A program made the translations under genes and the position numbers. Positions 43,740 through 55,076 of a stretch of 64,000 nucleotides of DNA are shown here, piece after piece; within the stretch, counting starts at the first letter, position 1, and each line of letters opens with the position of its first letter. This stretch comes from Paraspadella gotoi (taxonomy: Eukaryota; Chaetognatha): contig CM119269.1 of the NCBI GenBank assembly GCA_051294375.1, forward strand, positions 11,762,883 to 11,826,882, read 5' to 3'. A model generated the notes under the pieces. That model had not been told where the DNA came from. It saw only the letters and a program-made list of their open reading frames with translations, and searched no databases.

Positions 43740-45749
43740 TATAGTGGAAAGCGAAGGAAGGAACTGAACGACGACGAATCAACGGAGGAAGTGAAGAAGG
43801 AAACCTCAACCTTTGGTAAGTTCTTGTACGTAAACTCTCGTTCTATTCTTCGATTCTTATTTTCCTTTTGTTTAAAGTGTTTAAAATATATGCATTATGG
43901 CAATGATAAACGAGTCGTCGAATCACGGCATTTTTTTTTTAAACTTTTCGGTCTTCTAACTTGATCTTCATCTTGATCTGGATCCTTGATCTTGATCAGG
44001 TGACGCGAAATTAATGTTCCCCTCCCTCGAACTCCCGCCGAAGAAGACGGAAGGACGGGAACCAAGAGATCGACTGCATCGCAATCCTCGATCTCACCTA
44101 CAAAGTCTCCGGTTCCAGAGGACAATTTAACCGCCGCCCCATCCTATTCGCTTTTTAGTTGCTTGCGCGCAAGTACTCGCGGAGCGACTCTATAAGCACT
44201 TTCGGTCGGTCCCTGTTGATGTCCGTCGATCTGTCCCACTTTACGTTAAAATGTATATAACTTTGCCTATAGTTATTGCTCATTTGATAATACAGAAAAA
44301 ACCTCAATCTTAAGGGGAGGGGATGGGACTAGGCGCCGATGACGCTTGCGTGAGCCGTGGGTGCTATCCGATATCCTTCTCCGCCCCGCCTCCAGAATCA
44401 TAAAAACTATCAAGGCGAAATAACAGTAGGACACAAGGAAAAAAATAAAACAAAGTCGAATATATCTAGAAGTTCTGCAAAAAAATGCCCAATAAAAAGA
44501 TTGGTACCATATGACGCGTTTCGTCAAGTCCCTCAGGCCTCCGTGCGACAAAAGACTGGACAGTCGCCTGGACACCGCGAACGCCTCGTCCGGACGCCGT
44601 CTCCAAAGTTTGGACGCGGACCGACCTACCGCCTCGATGAGCCGGCCCATTTATCGCGCCCCACGAAGACGAAGTCCGAGATCACAAGAGCTACATCACC
44701 CCGCAATGCGCACCGAATGCGAGCATCGCGTCGGGTCGGCGCGACGCCGCCCCCAACGCCCTCTTCAGCAGAAGAGTACCATTTCTAACTCTCCCCATCT
44801 CTACGTCGACGATAGCGCCGACCCCATCGTCCGTGCGATCCGCCCGTCGGTCGATCATCTCCGTCTCGCGCTGATACACGCAGACTGGCCCCGACTTCTC
44901 CAAAGCCGATCGCCGGGAGGTTCATGGTTCGGCATCGCCAATTTCGGAGCAGAAGAATTCAGGTTTTGCACGTCGCAGCTGTCGGGGTTGCAAGTTATCT
45001 TCACTATATTTTGTTTTGTAATTGTGCCTGTTACTTGATTGTAATTTGATATCTATAGTAACGTGGGACATGTATGATGCCCGGGAATGCTGATGGCCTT
45101 CCCGACAGATGGCCTCAGGGCTTTGAAGCTGCATGTGATCATCTGGAACCACCCCAACGCCACGTCGTAAACAGTGATTACTATAACCACACACTTTATA
45201 GACTAGAGTATCATCACGCTTATCCCAGACGCGGGACATGTGAGGGGATGCAATCCCGAAACTCCGTCTGTTTGGTAAGTCAAAGTACACCTAGCTGTTA
45301 AAGCTGTTTGTATGAGCCAGGAAGTCGACCGGACTCTCGCGCGCTCGTCTCAGATGTCGCATGTGTGACCATCCATCCTATACGGGAGGCGAATTTAGGA
45401 TTTTCTAGTTTATTATTCTCTCCAAGGCATTTCGCCGCTCCATGAACGCCACGCCCGTCCGGCTGACGACGGCCGCCGCGGCGGCGTCGCCCAGACTCGG
45501 TCGGGCGAACCTGAGGGAAAGACGACAACAATTGGTCAAAGGTTGACGCAGGAACATCAACTTCAAGCTCATCTACGGAGTATCTCTTCCGCGCCTTCTT
45601 CGCGGCGGTCACGGCCACATTGCACGTGGTTTGGCGACCCGCCAACCCAATCCATACCTGCGAACCGCCCGACGCTCGATCCCATCGAGGGCCTGGGCGT
45701 CGTCCTCGACTTATCTCCCGATACCGCCTCCGAACTCAAGGGTGATTTT
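43740..45749 (+). CDS. Unrecognised basic, Ser/Pro-rich gene with frame breaks
   Basis: Four coding blocks on the plus strand. (1) 43740-43814, TTAATCTTATAG acceptor and TTTG|GTAAGT donor, reading KRRKELNDDESTEEVKKETS. (2) From 44000, phase-matched, reading DAKLMFPSLELPPKKTEGRE, then coding-like text in another frame (SSISPTKSPVPEDNL). (3) About 44498-44990: SPGHRERLVRTPSPKFGRGP, RVGATPPPTPSSAEEYHF, then after a one-base shift near 44790 HLYVDDSADPIVRAIRP and ADWPRLLQSRSPGGSWFGIA. (4) About 45422-45749: MNATPVRLTTAAAAASPRLG, LRERRQQLVKG, and after another shift TQEHQLQAHLRSISS to LDPIEGLGVVLDLSPDTAS. GC-ending codons are frequent in these blocks and not around them. No domain is recognised. 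The breaks could be sequencing indels or true decay. Confidence 0.45.
45060..45300. repeat. Possible SINE-like fragment
   Basis: CCCGACAGATGGCCTCAGGGCTTTGAAG resembles 45905-45935. It ends with an exon-like TGTTTG|GTAAGT whose acceptor I could not find. Confidence 0.35.
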
Positions 45750-45874
45750 TTTTTTTGGGGGGCGGAGTGGGGGAAGTTTAATTAACTTTCAAATTGTTTA
45801 AACGAGGGAGGCTATTGAAAATTTGGTTAAAATTTTAAAACTCATATAATTATGGGCAATGATGGGGACATGAT

Positions 45875-46125
45875 GGTGTGAATGCCCTGGTGGTGTGAGT
45901 CATCTCCCGACAGCTGGCGCTCAGGGGCTTTGGATCTGCCAGTGACCACCCCCTGTCACTGGCGTGCTTAGTGCCGACACCCATTCCACACTTTAACCAG
46001 CGGTGACCGTTGCAGGGGCATTGAACCCGGACTCACCGGTTGCTTGTGACACGCATCAAGATGCGTATGTCGGGAGGTTAGAGCTCACCACCGCCACTGG
46101 CCATTCACACATGCATACGCCCCCT
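45875..46125 (-). repeat. tRNA-derived SINE, family 8
   Basis: The minus strand reads CGCATCTTGATGCGTGTCAC and then GGGTTCAATGCCCC, a box-B-like motif, followed by GGGGGTGGTCACTGGCAGATCC. Not a functional tRNA: no complete cloverleaf. Confidence 0.6.
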
Positions 46126-46261
46126 AACATTGCACATAATATATGGATTTGGTATATTTATCCAATTTTGTCAATGTACCTACCGCTCAGTAAAATCTTA
46201 AGTGAATAACTATCGCTTCACTCCACCATCAACCAGAAGAAGATCACCTTGAAATCCGGAT

Positions 46262-46286
46262 NNNNNNNNNNNNNNNNNNNNNNNNN
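46262..46286. other. Assembly gap, 25 N
   Basis: Scaffold join between unrelated-looking flanks. Confidence 0.99.
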
Positions 46287-46514
46287 TTTCAATAATTTTT
46301 TTAAATGGGTAATAAAAAATTGTTAAGTTAAATGGGTAAGCACATTTTTTTTAAATGTTTGTTTTAAAAAATTCTAGTAAGAAGTTAAACCACGGTATGG
46401 GATAGTTTCGAAGGGGAGAATTAAACAATTATCTCGTTACTCTGTTGGTTTCCAGTCATGAAATCTTCAGTTAATAGATGTAAAGAAATTCGAATACAAT
46501 GAATCTACAGCTGA

Positions 46515-46798
46515 ATTTGAAGAGTTGCAGCCTAAACGACTGCAATAATATTGAATTAAAAATTTGATTAGCAATCTTAAAAACATTTGTAAAAATGTAA
46601 TAGAGAGACATTTTGATAAACGCGTTCCAGTTAGAAAGAATTCAGGGTTAAGTTTAAAAACGTTTGATTTTCAAGGATACAAGTTGAAATTTAAAAATGT
46701 CTCTCTATTACATTTTTCTAATTCAGTAATAAAGAATTCATAAAAAATATCAGATGGATTGGCCTTTTCGTTTTGACCTGCAACTCTTCAGATAGGTT
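46515..46798. repeat. Nested inverted repeat with GAAGAGTTGCAGC ends
   Basis: TTTGAAGAGTTGCAGCC (46517) pairs with CTGCAACTCTTCAGA (46784). Inside, AAAAATGTAATAGAGAGACATTTT (46591) pairs with AAAATGTCTCTCTATTACATTTTT (46694). Ends match 55228 and 55478 in the palindrome spacer. Confidence 0.8.
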
Positions 46799-47000
46799 TC
46801 TTTTTTTATTTATTAATTAAAAAGATATAAAATGGGGTAGAATGCATCAAATGCATAAAGTGAATACATTTTCGGAATCGCCAGGAGCTCAGCTTCTGAA
46901 TTTGTACTCCATTTTAGCTATTTTGAAGTTGAATTGAATGACCTTTTTCTTAAACTCATTATTAGCATGGACAGGGAAATACTTGGTCAGTGACATGGGG

Positions 47001-47609
47001 TAGTCACTAGAGTGAGTGAAAATGATGAAATTTTAGAAAATTAAAATTTAGCATATAAAACATGAACATAAAAACCATTAAAATACTTTTGGTAAATTTA
47101 TTTTTAATTTTATACATTAGTGGGCACCAGTGAGCTATATTTATATATATATAAGTATAAATAGGCTAAAATTTTAAAATATAATTTTTAATTTAAGATC
47201 GGATTTGGATTCCTTGCAAAAGTTGATATAAGAAAGTATAATTCTTTTTTAAAAAATTCTTCATTAAGTTAGTCAAAAATGTAAAAACTATATTTAAGAT
47301 ACCTATTTTAATTTCCAGCTTAAAAATATAGTTTTTTGTAATTTAATTTCTTAATGACATAATTTTTGAAAAAGATTTATATTTCTTTTATCAACTTTTA
47401 ACGAGGAATCTGAATCTGTTCTCAGAATTAAAAAAAAACCATTTTGAAATTTTGACATTATATAAGGGTAGTACTATATACAAAATAGCTGACTGGGCTA
47501 TATATTATAAAAAAAAAAAAACTACAGATTAATATTCACAAATATGATAGTTTTCAGATATATACTGCTAAATTTCAATTCAAACTTTCACTTCACCCTA
47601 GTAGTCACT
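47001..47609. mobile_element. hAT-like MITE with 8-bp direct flanks
   Basis: TAGTCACT at 47001-47008 and at 47602-47609 bracket inverted ends AGAGTGAGTGAAAA and TTTCACTTCACCCT. The interior folds on itself, and the element matches 4312-4912 in reverse. No transposase. Confidence 0.7.
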
Positions 47610-47959
47610 GTAGGTACAATGCCCTGAGCGCTAGCTTTTGGGAGATGATTTATTTTCCAGATGTTCTTATTACATACAACCAGTTCGCCGGAGTGGCCAA
47701 TATAAAATATAGCGTCATACTTCATACTTCATCTAATTGTTCTAATTACTTACAACCAGTTGGCCCATTTTAAAATATAGCGTTCATACAAGGATAGCCC
47801 TCGCCTCAACACATCGTAACTTTAACCTTTTACATTATTCATCTATCTATTTTTTTTTTTAAAAATCGCATTTTATTCAAAATTAACTTACCTAAGATTT
47901 AGTAGTAAAAGTTTTCCGATTGATCTGAAACTTAAAGACTTAATTTGAATGAAAATATT

Positions 47960-48225
47960 ACCTTATGGCAACAGCCGGGTTGCCTGTGATGCCCATTGGG
48001 ATGGGGCATCTCACTGTTGGCTTTGGGGGCTTCCGACCCTCAGTGACGCCTCCAGTCACTGGCGCGGTTACCCTAGGACGGTCTCGCTTTGCCAACGCAG
48101 AGGGAAGTCGTTAGGACTGTGGATGGAACACTACACTTGGGATGGTGTGTTCCCCCTCTGAGCCAATGGATTTGGCTGAAGGATGGTGGACGTGAGGCGG
48201 TGTGAATATACCGCCACAACCTATC
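47960..48225 (+). repeat. Family 6 repeat, best copy
   Basis: GGCAACAGCCGGGTTGCCTG, GGGGCATCTCACTGTTGGC, GGTTACCCTAGGACGG and GGATGGAACACTACAC, ending in CTGAGCCAATGGATTTGGCTG. Inverted copies at 3838-4310 and 4925-5068. Confidence 0.78.
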
Positions 48226-48589
48226 TTTAAAATATTAAAGTTATATTTTATGGTTAAAAAATCAATCCAGTTCTCGTGATATTTTAGGTATAAATGACAA
48301 TTGAATTTTTTTATTAAAATTTTGACCTGAGACAAAATTTTTTTGGAAATTACCGAAACTCATATATGTTATAGAGCTACCAAAGGCACATCTAAGACTG
48401 TAATATAAAAGCATAATATTCACTAATATAAATTATAATAGTTATGACTGATTAAAAAAATACACATCTGTGGTAAGTCGCCTCAATCTAAAATATTTTA
48501 TATTTTATTCATATTCTGACAACATCTCACAAACCCTTTTGAGTATGTATATGTAAAATTTTAAAAATGTACTTCATAAAATGACTAGA

Positions 48590-49330
48590 GTTTCGATAAC
48601 CGTTAATTTTTCAGGAAATTCGCTTAACCGTTAAAACTAACATTTTTAACGGTTAACCGTTAAAATCGGTTATTTTTATAATTTAAAATACTAATATTTA
48701 AAACAAACTAAAGTATTTAATGGTAATTTTCTCTTTAACTCTGGCTCCTGAATCTTCTTTATCTTCTATTTGAGATAGATGAGGTACTCATTATAGTTAG
48801 TAAAAGAAAAATTGGTTTGAGCAAGCTATCATGAAATTACCCATGATAATTAAGCTTATCAGCTAATCAAATAATGCATCATGATAAATCTTGCATACAA
48901 GTTTTTTCTTTTGCCTTAAGCATAATACAAAGAAAGAAAGAAAAAGCACAATGTAATTCTAATTTTATATTATGTTTTCTCGTTCTCTCTTTCGCTTTCT
49001 CTTTTTCTTTCTCTACTTCTCTTCCTCATTATTTTTTTATTTGTTAGTCTTTCATAAACCGTGACCATAATTAAAAATATAAAATATGAATATTAGTTTA
49101 TTGATTGAATGGTTTATTGATCAAAAAATTTATTGATTAATATTTTTGTTTTGTTTTATTAAAAAGTATATCATCATTGATCTTTTTAAAGATTCCTTCC
49201 TTCTATTATTAATTTTTTAATTTTTATAATAATTTTTTTTAAATGTTTTTATTAATTTTTTTGTTCATTCGGTTTTATTTCATTTGCTTCTTTGTTCGTT
49301 TTAAAGAGGGAAAGAAAAAGAGAGAAAAGG
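48590..49330. repeat. AACGGTTA-family repeat, long copy
   Basis: TTTCGATAACCGTTAATTTT...TAACGGTTAACCGTTAAAAT, then GTTAGTAAAAGAAAAATTGG...CTATCATGAAATTACCC and a TC-rich end. 63580-64000 is a close same-orientation copy. Confidence 0.85.
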
Positions 49331-49497
49331 AAGAATAATTTATTTTTTTAATAACAGAATAGAATAAAAGGTTTTTCATGTAAGAATATGTATGTATTTG
49401 CATATATATTATATTTCAAAATATTCTTTGATGTAAATGTGTTATGTAATTCTTTCTTCCGTTGTGATTAAAGATTAGAGTGAAGAGGCTGGTTTTA

Positions 49498-49703
49498 CAG
49501 GGCGCCACACCCGCAGCGGTGTCACCTCGTGGGGACAGCGAGACAGCATGTTCATGTAGTCCAGAGCTTTGGATCTGGCAGTAGGCCTATGCCTACAGGC
49601 GGGTTACCCGGTCCATCCCACTTTCTACATGACAACCTCAGGGCTCGAACCAGGGACGCACATTGGGATGGTGCATTAGTCCACTGAGCCACTGAGGCGC
49701 TGC
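49498..49703 (-). repeat. tRNA-derived SINE, family 7
   Basis: The minus strand starts GCGCCTCAGTGGCTCAGTGG (box A) and has CCTGGTTCGAGCCCTGAGG (box B) about 45 nt later, then a tail to GGCGCCCTG. This is the clearest RNA polymerase III promoter in the window. The anticodon arm is not tRNA-like enough for a functional tRNA. Confidence 0.8.
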
Positions 49704-49756
49704 GAAAGAAACATCTTTAATCCATCTGTGGTGATAGGACCACCAGAAGAGACAAA

Positions 49757-50035
49757 TTGAAATAATTGGCAATAACGATTTATTTTCCAGATGAAAACGT
49801 ACATGTTTTGGCTTTTTTACAAGCTTTCTTCAGCGTCAATTTAGTTTGTGAAATTATTAGACAGATTTTGTGTAGAAGATGAGGAGAGAGAGAAACAGAG
49901 AAACTTTGCCCTCTCTCTCTCTCTCTCTCTCTCTGTCTAATAATTTCACTAACTAAATTGACGCTGAAGTAGGCTTATAAAAAAGACGAAACATGTACGT
50001 TTTCATCTTGAAAATAAATCGTTGTTGCCAATTAA
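49757..50035. repeat. Fold-back element with TC core
   Basis: GGCAATAACGATTTATTTTC...GATGAAAACGTACATGTTT...GACGCTGAAG-type arms (49759-49875 and 49932-50030) are inverted around a GAGAGAGAAACAG/(TC)n loop. Confidence 0.88.
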
Positions 50036-50039
50036 TTCA

Positions 50040-50647
50040 AACTTTTTCTCTAACATGTAAATTCATAAAATTAGTTGAAAGGAAAAACGTAAAAATTTTG
50101 GAAGAAAGTAAAAAAAATACTGGAAGGGCAGAAAAAAGGAGAGAAAAGAAATACTGAAGTCTCTTAAGGCCAGGGATCACTCAACCTAAAATTGTAGAAA
50201 TCTTAATTTACTGTATCTTAATCATTTTCTCACATCTTGTAGGAGGTTTTCTATTAAAGAATAATCGAAAACTTTTAAAAATCTACCTAAAATGTTCATA
50301 AAAATTTAAACAATTTTTTTTCTTCGGTAAAACTAGATTTTTAAGAGAAAAATATTTTTTTAAATGTAAGCTAAATTTCTACAACCAAATTTTTAACTTA
50401 AAACTGATTCTTTACAGTAAGCTCAGTTTCTACTTCTTATATTTAATTCTTCTTTTGGTACAAGTACATACTTGGAGTTGTATCACTAATAAGTCTAAAA
50501 CAAACTACTCTACACATTTTCCAGATGGGTTTTTATGCTTTTATTAGTTTTATGAGTTAAGAAACTTATCGAATTTATTTCAATTTGACTTGTTACTTTA
50601 TGTAAATATTTATATCCAAAAATAGTTGCCCTATTTTCTAGGGAATC
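50040..50647. other. AT-rich DNA left of the palindrome
   Basis: AAGGCCAGGGATCACTCAAC (50168) echoes the palindrome spacer at 55066. No gene is seen. Confidence 0.4.
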
Positions 50648-50716
50648 TAGGAAACTGATATCAAAATCCATTTTGAAAATTATTAATTAATTAATATTAA
50701 TCCTTTTCCCCTTCAG

Positions 50717-51782
50717 TTAAAAGCGAAATCAGCCGCGCGAAAGATCGTCGTCGCCATCTTGAGAAACCAAGAGATTTTGTGTCTGCCGAAGATAATGTAT
50801 TTTATGCCGATAATAAAAGGTTATTAATTTCATTTAATAAAATATACATTCATGTCCACGACTTTGTATCATTTATTTATTCTTTAGCTATTTGTTTAAA
50901 AATGTTTATTTCTTCTCAAAACGTAAACCAAATATTTTTTTTAAATGAAAAATTATTTGTACACTAAATTAAATCGTCCGCAGCTGAGCGATCTCCTTGT
51001 ACTATTTGTGAATGAACGATGCTTATTAAAAAATAACACATGGACGTGATAAAACCTTGAATTTGTCCTCAACTCGATCCTCAGCATCCTTCCCGTGGAG
51101 GCCTACAACTTATTACGCGGATTTTTTCGGCGGCTTCGGCGTCATGGATGAACTGCAGACGGGTATGAGGTACGAGGATGTCGACGAGACGCTGCAAAAT
51201 CCGCAACCGATCGTCCAAGAGCCTTCCTTCGGAGAGATCTTGCGACCGATGGAACCCATGGCTCCCGTCAGAGCCATCGCAATGTAAGAGAAGACGAAGG
51301 AAGGAGTCGGCTAATCGATGGCTCTTTTGTTAAGTTGTGACACTTTCTAGCGAAATTTATTAAAATCACTAATTTAATTATTTAATTGATCAATCTATCT
51401 AATTAATTAATTTAAACGAATTAATTAAAAAAGGTACGACCCGGCTCGCATGTATTACAAACCGGAAGTTCGTCAGCTTTTGAGCATCGAAGCACCATCT
51501 GGAATGACGACGACGACGCCACCTACGATGATGACAGCCAACGACGCGGGACCCGGACCGATGAACGGTTCCCTTCCTGTTGCGGGGATGGATTCTCGTC
51601 GAGGTGAGTTCGTTGACGTCAATTCTAAAAAAAAATGGGTAAGGGCAGAATCAAAAAATTTTGTGTCACATGATTTCAGCGGCGCGCGCCTCGTCGGCGC
51701 CGCTTTCCATCGCGCCGCCGCCGCCGATGGATCTTTGCCTCACCATCACGAGACGGAAGGTGAGTTGCGACGGCGTTCTTAA
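50717..51782 (+). pseudogene. Partial mirrored copy of the SDR 3' exons, frameshifted
   Basis: Exon equivalents 50717-50819, 51085-51283, 51434-51603 and 51680-51782 match exons 4-7 of the minus-strand SDR. Relative to it, exon 4 lacks one G near 50815, exon 5 has an extra T near 51113, and exon 7 lacks one C near 51747. Each change alters the frame. Exons carrying the catalytic residues are absent because the arm ends first. Either a decayed partial duplicate or a consensus-error artefact; it should not be annotated as an independent enzyme. Confidence 0.8.
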
Positions 51783-51994
51783 TTCTTTTCGATTTAATAC
51801 GAAAACTACCTTTCCTCTTGATTAACTACCTTAATCTTAATATTATTTAAATATAGTATTCGAAGCGTAGCGTCTCCTTTTTCCAGGGATGAAATAATTC
51901 TTCTATTTTGATGTCCAATGTGCTGATATTTTAACATAAAGTTCAGATCCTTGTATTTTGACCTAGTGCGGAGTACAATAAGTATTCTCCGATC

Positions 51995-52270
51995 TAATAC
52001 TTAAGGGAGTGGTCTTTTCATACAATTGAAACATTCTTTGAAATATTTTCACTTCATTGATAGGGAAGCCAGGTACTCTGGGAGTGAATAAACAGACTGT
52101 GAGAAAGTCTGATTGAAAGCTTGCAGGGACCTGCTATGTCATTATCTTGGAAAGTGATGGAGGCCTTAAACCACCAAAGCCTGTCCAAAGTCAGGGGCAA
52201 GATAGCTTATTTATTAAATGAATGGATAATTTTTATATAGGTTGTTACCAATTTCATTAAATAGTCTAAA
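51995..52270. repeat. Family-5 repeat, inverted copy
   Basis: Reverse complement of 58907-59190: TGCAGGGACCTGCTATGTC, CACCAAAGCCTGTCC and AGGTTGTTACCAATTTC. Confidence 0.85.
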
Positions 52271-52379
52271 CGTAGGTCTATTGCCCACTGGGTTAAATTC
52301 AAAATCGGATTATTGTAAACCACTTAAAAATAGGCCTAAATTTTTTAAAAAAAAGTTTCATAACTTGGTCATATTTAGT

Positions 52380-52760
52380 GTTCCGATAACCGTTAAAAGT
52401 TAATGGTTATAAACGGTTAATTATAATTTAACTTAACCATTAATGTATTTATTTTAACGGCTAAATTCGGTTAATTTTCAAATACGATTTTTTATTATTT
52501 TTTTAGGAAATCTTTTATTTTTTGAAGAAAAGTATTTTTTTCCTGTCCTCTCTTTATTCCACTCCTCTCCCTTTCTCGCCATATTTTCCCCCTCTCTCTT
52601 TTTCTCCATTTTTTCAATGTTTTTTTTTCCTTTTTTATTATCAACCCCAATCTTTTTTCTATCCTAATCTCTTTTAGTCTTTCTTCCCCTAACTTTATAC
52701 CCTTCTGTTCCTTTCTTTTTCTTTCTCTCTTTTCCCCTCCTTCTTTCCCCCCTTTTACTG
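52380..52760. repeat. AACGGTTA-family repeat in left arm
   Basis: TTCCGATAACCGTTAAAAGT followed by a TTTTTTCC/CTCTC tail, mirrored at 58395-58790. Confidence 0.8.
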
Positions 52761-52887
52761 GAGTTTAAATCTATCATTTAAAAGGCGCCAAGCCATCTGC
52801 AGTTTTAAAGCATAACTCTTACTTTTGGTTGAAAACAAAAGGCATCGAAATCTGATTTAAAGTTATAAGAATCGATTTTATCAGGGG

Positions 52888-52980
52888 AAAAATCAGGCTG
52901 ACTGGTTGGCAAAGAGTTGTAACTCGATGCTGATCAGTCCTGAGTTCGAAGGTTCGAATCCCAGGTGGGGGATAATTATT
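52888..52980 (+). repeat. tRNA-like SINE head
   Basis: GGCTGACTGGTTGGCAAAGA and GAAGGTTCGAATCCCAGG resemble tRNA boxes A and B with correct spacing. Mirrored at 58195-58290. A true tRNA is unlikely: no good acceptor stem. Confidence 0.6.
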
Positions 52981-53019
52981 TCTGTAAAAGATTTAATTAT
53001 TTCAGATGGCCATAAACCA

Positions 53020-53990
53020 ACTCAACCCTAACCCTAAACCATCTCAACCCTAACCCTAATCTGAGTTTAGTTTAGGCAAAATCGCCATAACTATAATGCT
53101 AAATGTAGTTCAGTGCTAAATTGTCAAATTGCGACTTAGCCATGACCATGATAGGCAGGGCGAATGAGGAGTTAGGAATTTAGTAGGGTGGTGCTTATAA
53201 TTTGAGCCTCTGTGTATATTTGATTGGCAGGGTGAATGAGGAGTTAGGGAATTTTGCAGGGTGGTGCTTTTAATTCGAGCCTCTGTGTAACCCCCTCGTC
53301 ATTTTGCGATTTAGCTGTGAACTACATTTAGCATTCTAGTTATGGCGATTTCGCCTAAACAATACTCAGATTAGGGTTAGGGTTGAGTAGTTTTGGGTTA
53401 GGGTTGAGTTATGTTTATTTTAGGCTTAATATTAATGTCAATTTTAGGAATAGGGGTCGGGAGGTATTTGTTGATGACTAGGAGACCCGCGTTAGGGTTA
53501 GGCTTAGGGAAGGTACTGACAAAGGACATTAGGTTGAGGCACGGAGATGTACGGAGGCCTGAGCCCGGTTTAGGTTAGGGTTGGGAGAGAGGCCCGTGGG
53601 TTATATATCCAAGGCGATTAGGGTTAGGGTTGAGGTACGAGACGCTACGGGAGGCCGGGCCTGGGTTAGGGTTAGCGGAGAGGCATGGAGTTGGGTTAGG
53701 GTTGGGGGAGGGGCCCATGGTTGATGCATCGAAGGCGGTTAGGGTTAGGGTTGAGGCACGGAGATGTACAGGAGGGGCCAGGCCTGGGTTAGGGTTAGGG
53801 GAGAGGCACAGAGTTGAACGGGAGGCTCGGTTAGGGTTGAGTGTGGGCCCGTGGTTGATGCATAGAAGGCGGTTAGGATTAGGGTTGAGACACGGAGATG
53901 TACGGAAGGCCGAGGCCAAGGTTAGGATTAGGGGAGAGGCACAGAGTTGAACAGAGGTTTTTTAGGGTTAGGGTTGGGAGAGGAGCCCGT
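53020..53990 (+). repeat. TTAGGG-like interstitial array, left arm
   Basis: Many GGGTTAGGGTT motifs interleaved with unit text such as GAGGCACGGAGATGTAC, GAGAGGCACAGAGTTGAAC and CCCATGGTTGATGCATCGAA; units are about 60-130 bp. At 53020-53120 the motif is in the opposite sense and pairs with 53305-53415, giving a nested hairpin. Open frames through it (GLGLGE) are repeat translation. Confidence 0.85.
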
Positions 53991-53999
53991 AGGTGATGT

Positions 54000-54128
54000 T
54001 CATCCCCGTGTTAGCTGCGCTTTTTATAATATTCGCTACTTTTATCACTGGCGAGGTCGCCAGTGGAGGTACTGGCGACATCGCCAAAGCCCTTGCGATA
54101 TCGCCATGGCGAAGTCGCCAACCAACTA
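54000..54128 (+). repeat. GGCGA-rich boundary segment
   Basis: CACTGGCGAGGTCGCCAGTG, CTGGCGACATCGCC and CATGGCGAAGTCGCC form several small inverted repeats at the inner edge of the TTAGGG-like array. Mirrored at 57030-57160. Confidence 0.8.
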
Positions 54129-55076
54129 GAACCACTTATTTTTTAATAATTTTTAAAAAAAAATTGTTATCAAACTTTGTAAATAGGTAATTTAAAACAA
54201 GTCTAACATAACTAAATAAAAAAATGAAATTAGTATATTTAACACCTCCGTTTTAATTATATATATATTTAATTGTCTTTAACATCTATCAAAAAGGTAA
54301 AAATGTGATCGATTTTGATGGGGTTTTTTTAACAGATAGAGTAGATGATAATTAACCCATCTAGGTTCAAATTGATTAATTTTAAGTTCTTAGCTGCGGA
54401 GGGGGTAAACAGGAGTGTTAAACATACCTAATTATTATTTTTATTTTAATCTTGTCAAGCTTGTTCTATTTAACCTATTTACAAAGTTTGATAATAATTA
54501 AAAAAATAGACGATTGTTTTTAACATCTATTTAAAAGCACAAAATATGATCCAATTTGATGGGATTTTTTTTAACAGATAGAACCGATGATAATATGACC
54601 CGTCCAGGAAGTTTGTTCAAATTGATTAATTTAAGCGCTTGGCTGCGTACATTATTGACGAGCAACTTCAACATCATGAAAAGGGGTGCTAAACGTTATA
54701 AATTATTTTTTACAGATTCTTGTTAAGCCTGATTAAATGAACCTTCCTACCATGTTTTATAAAACTTTTTAAAAATAATTCAAAAGAAATCCTGATTTTC
54801 ATATTTTTAAGAGACGAACTACTTCAACATCCTTTAAGAAGGTGAAGATATGCTCCGATTTCAAAAAAAAAAATTAAAAATTCTTTAAATATCATAAAGA
54901 ATATACATATAAATTTTTATTCAATTCTATTGATAAATAAAAAAATGGCTGCACTTCATATGTTGACTAGACACTTCAATATCCTCAAATTACGTTGTTA
55001 AGAAGCTGTGTACCAAATTTTGTGCTGGTATCATAAAAATAACTATTCTTTTGCCTAACTTCCTTAAGGTCCGGGA

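Larger units (their letters stand above)
50648..55076. repeat. Left arm of a large inverted repeat
   Basis: Colinear, reversed, with 56075-60520. Arm contents in order: SDR exons 4-7 (broken), family-5 repeat, AACGGTTA repeat, tRNA-like SINE, dimer element, TTAGGG-like array, AT-rich unit. Differences between arms are few and mostly one-base. Confidence 0.95.

Noticed and set aside
44273-44903. Minus-strand frames opposite the 44.3-44.9 kb blocks
   Set aside because: Plus-strand codon bias and text are more protein-like; the minus frames are probably shadows.
49630-49703. tRNA gene
   Set aside because: Boxes A and B are good, but no full cloverleaf forms and the segment continues into a SINE body. 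The same holds for 52888-52980 and 45990-46080.
50717-51782. Second functional SDR gene
   Set aside because: Lacks catalytic exons and has three frame-altering differences from the intact copy.
53575-53950. Pro/Asn- and Gly/Leu-rich proteins of over 100 codons on both strands
   Set aside because: Both are readings of the TTAGGG-like array and are mirrored at 57370-57615.
53020-53990. True chromosome end
   Set aside because: The motif is interspersed with other text, occurs in both orientations, and is flanked on both sides by ordinary sequence.
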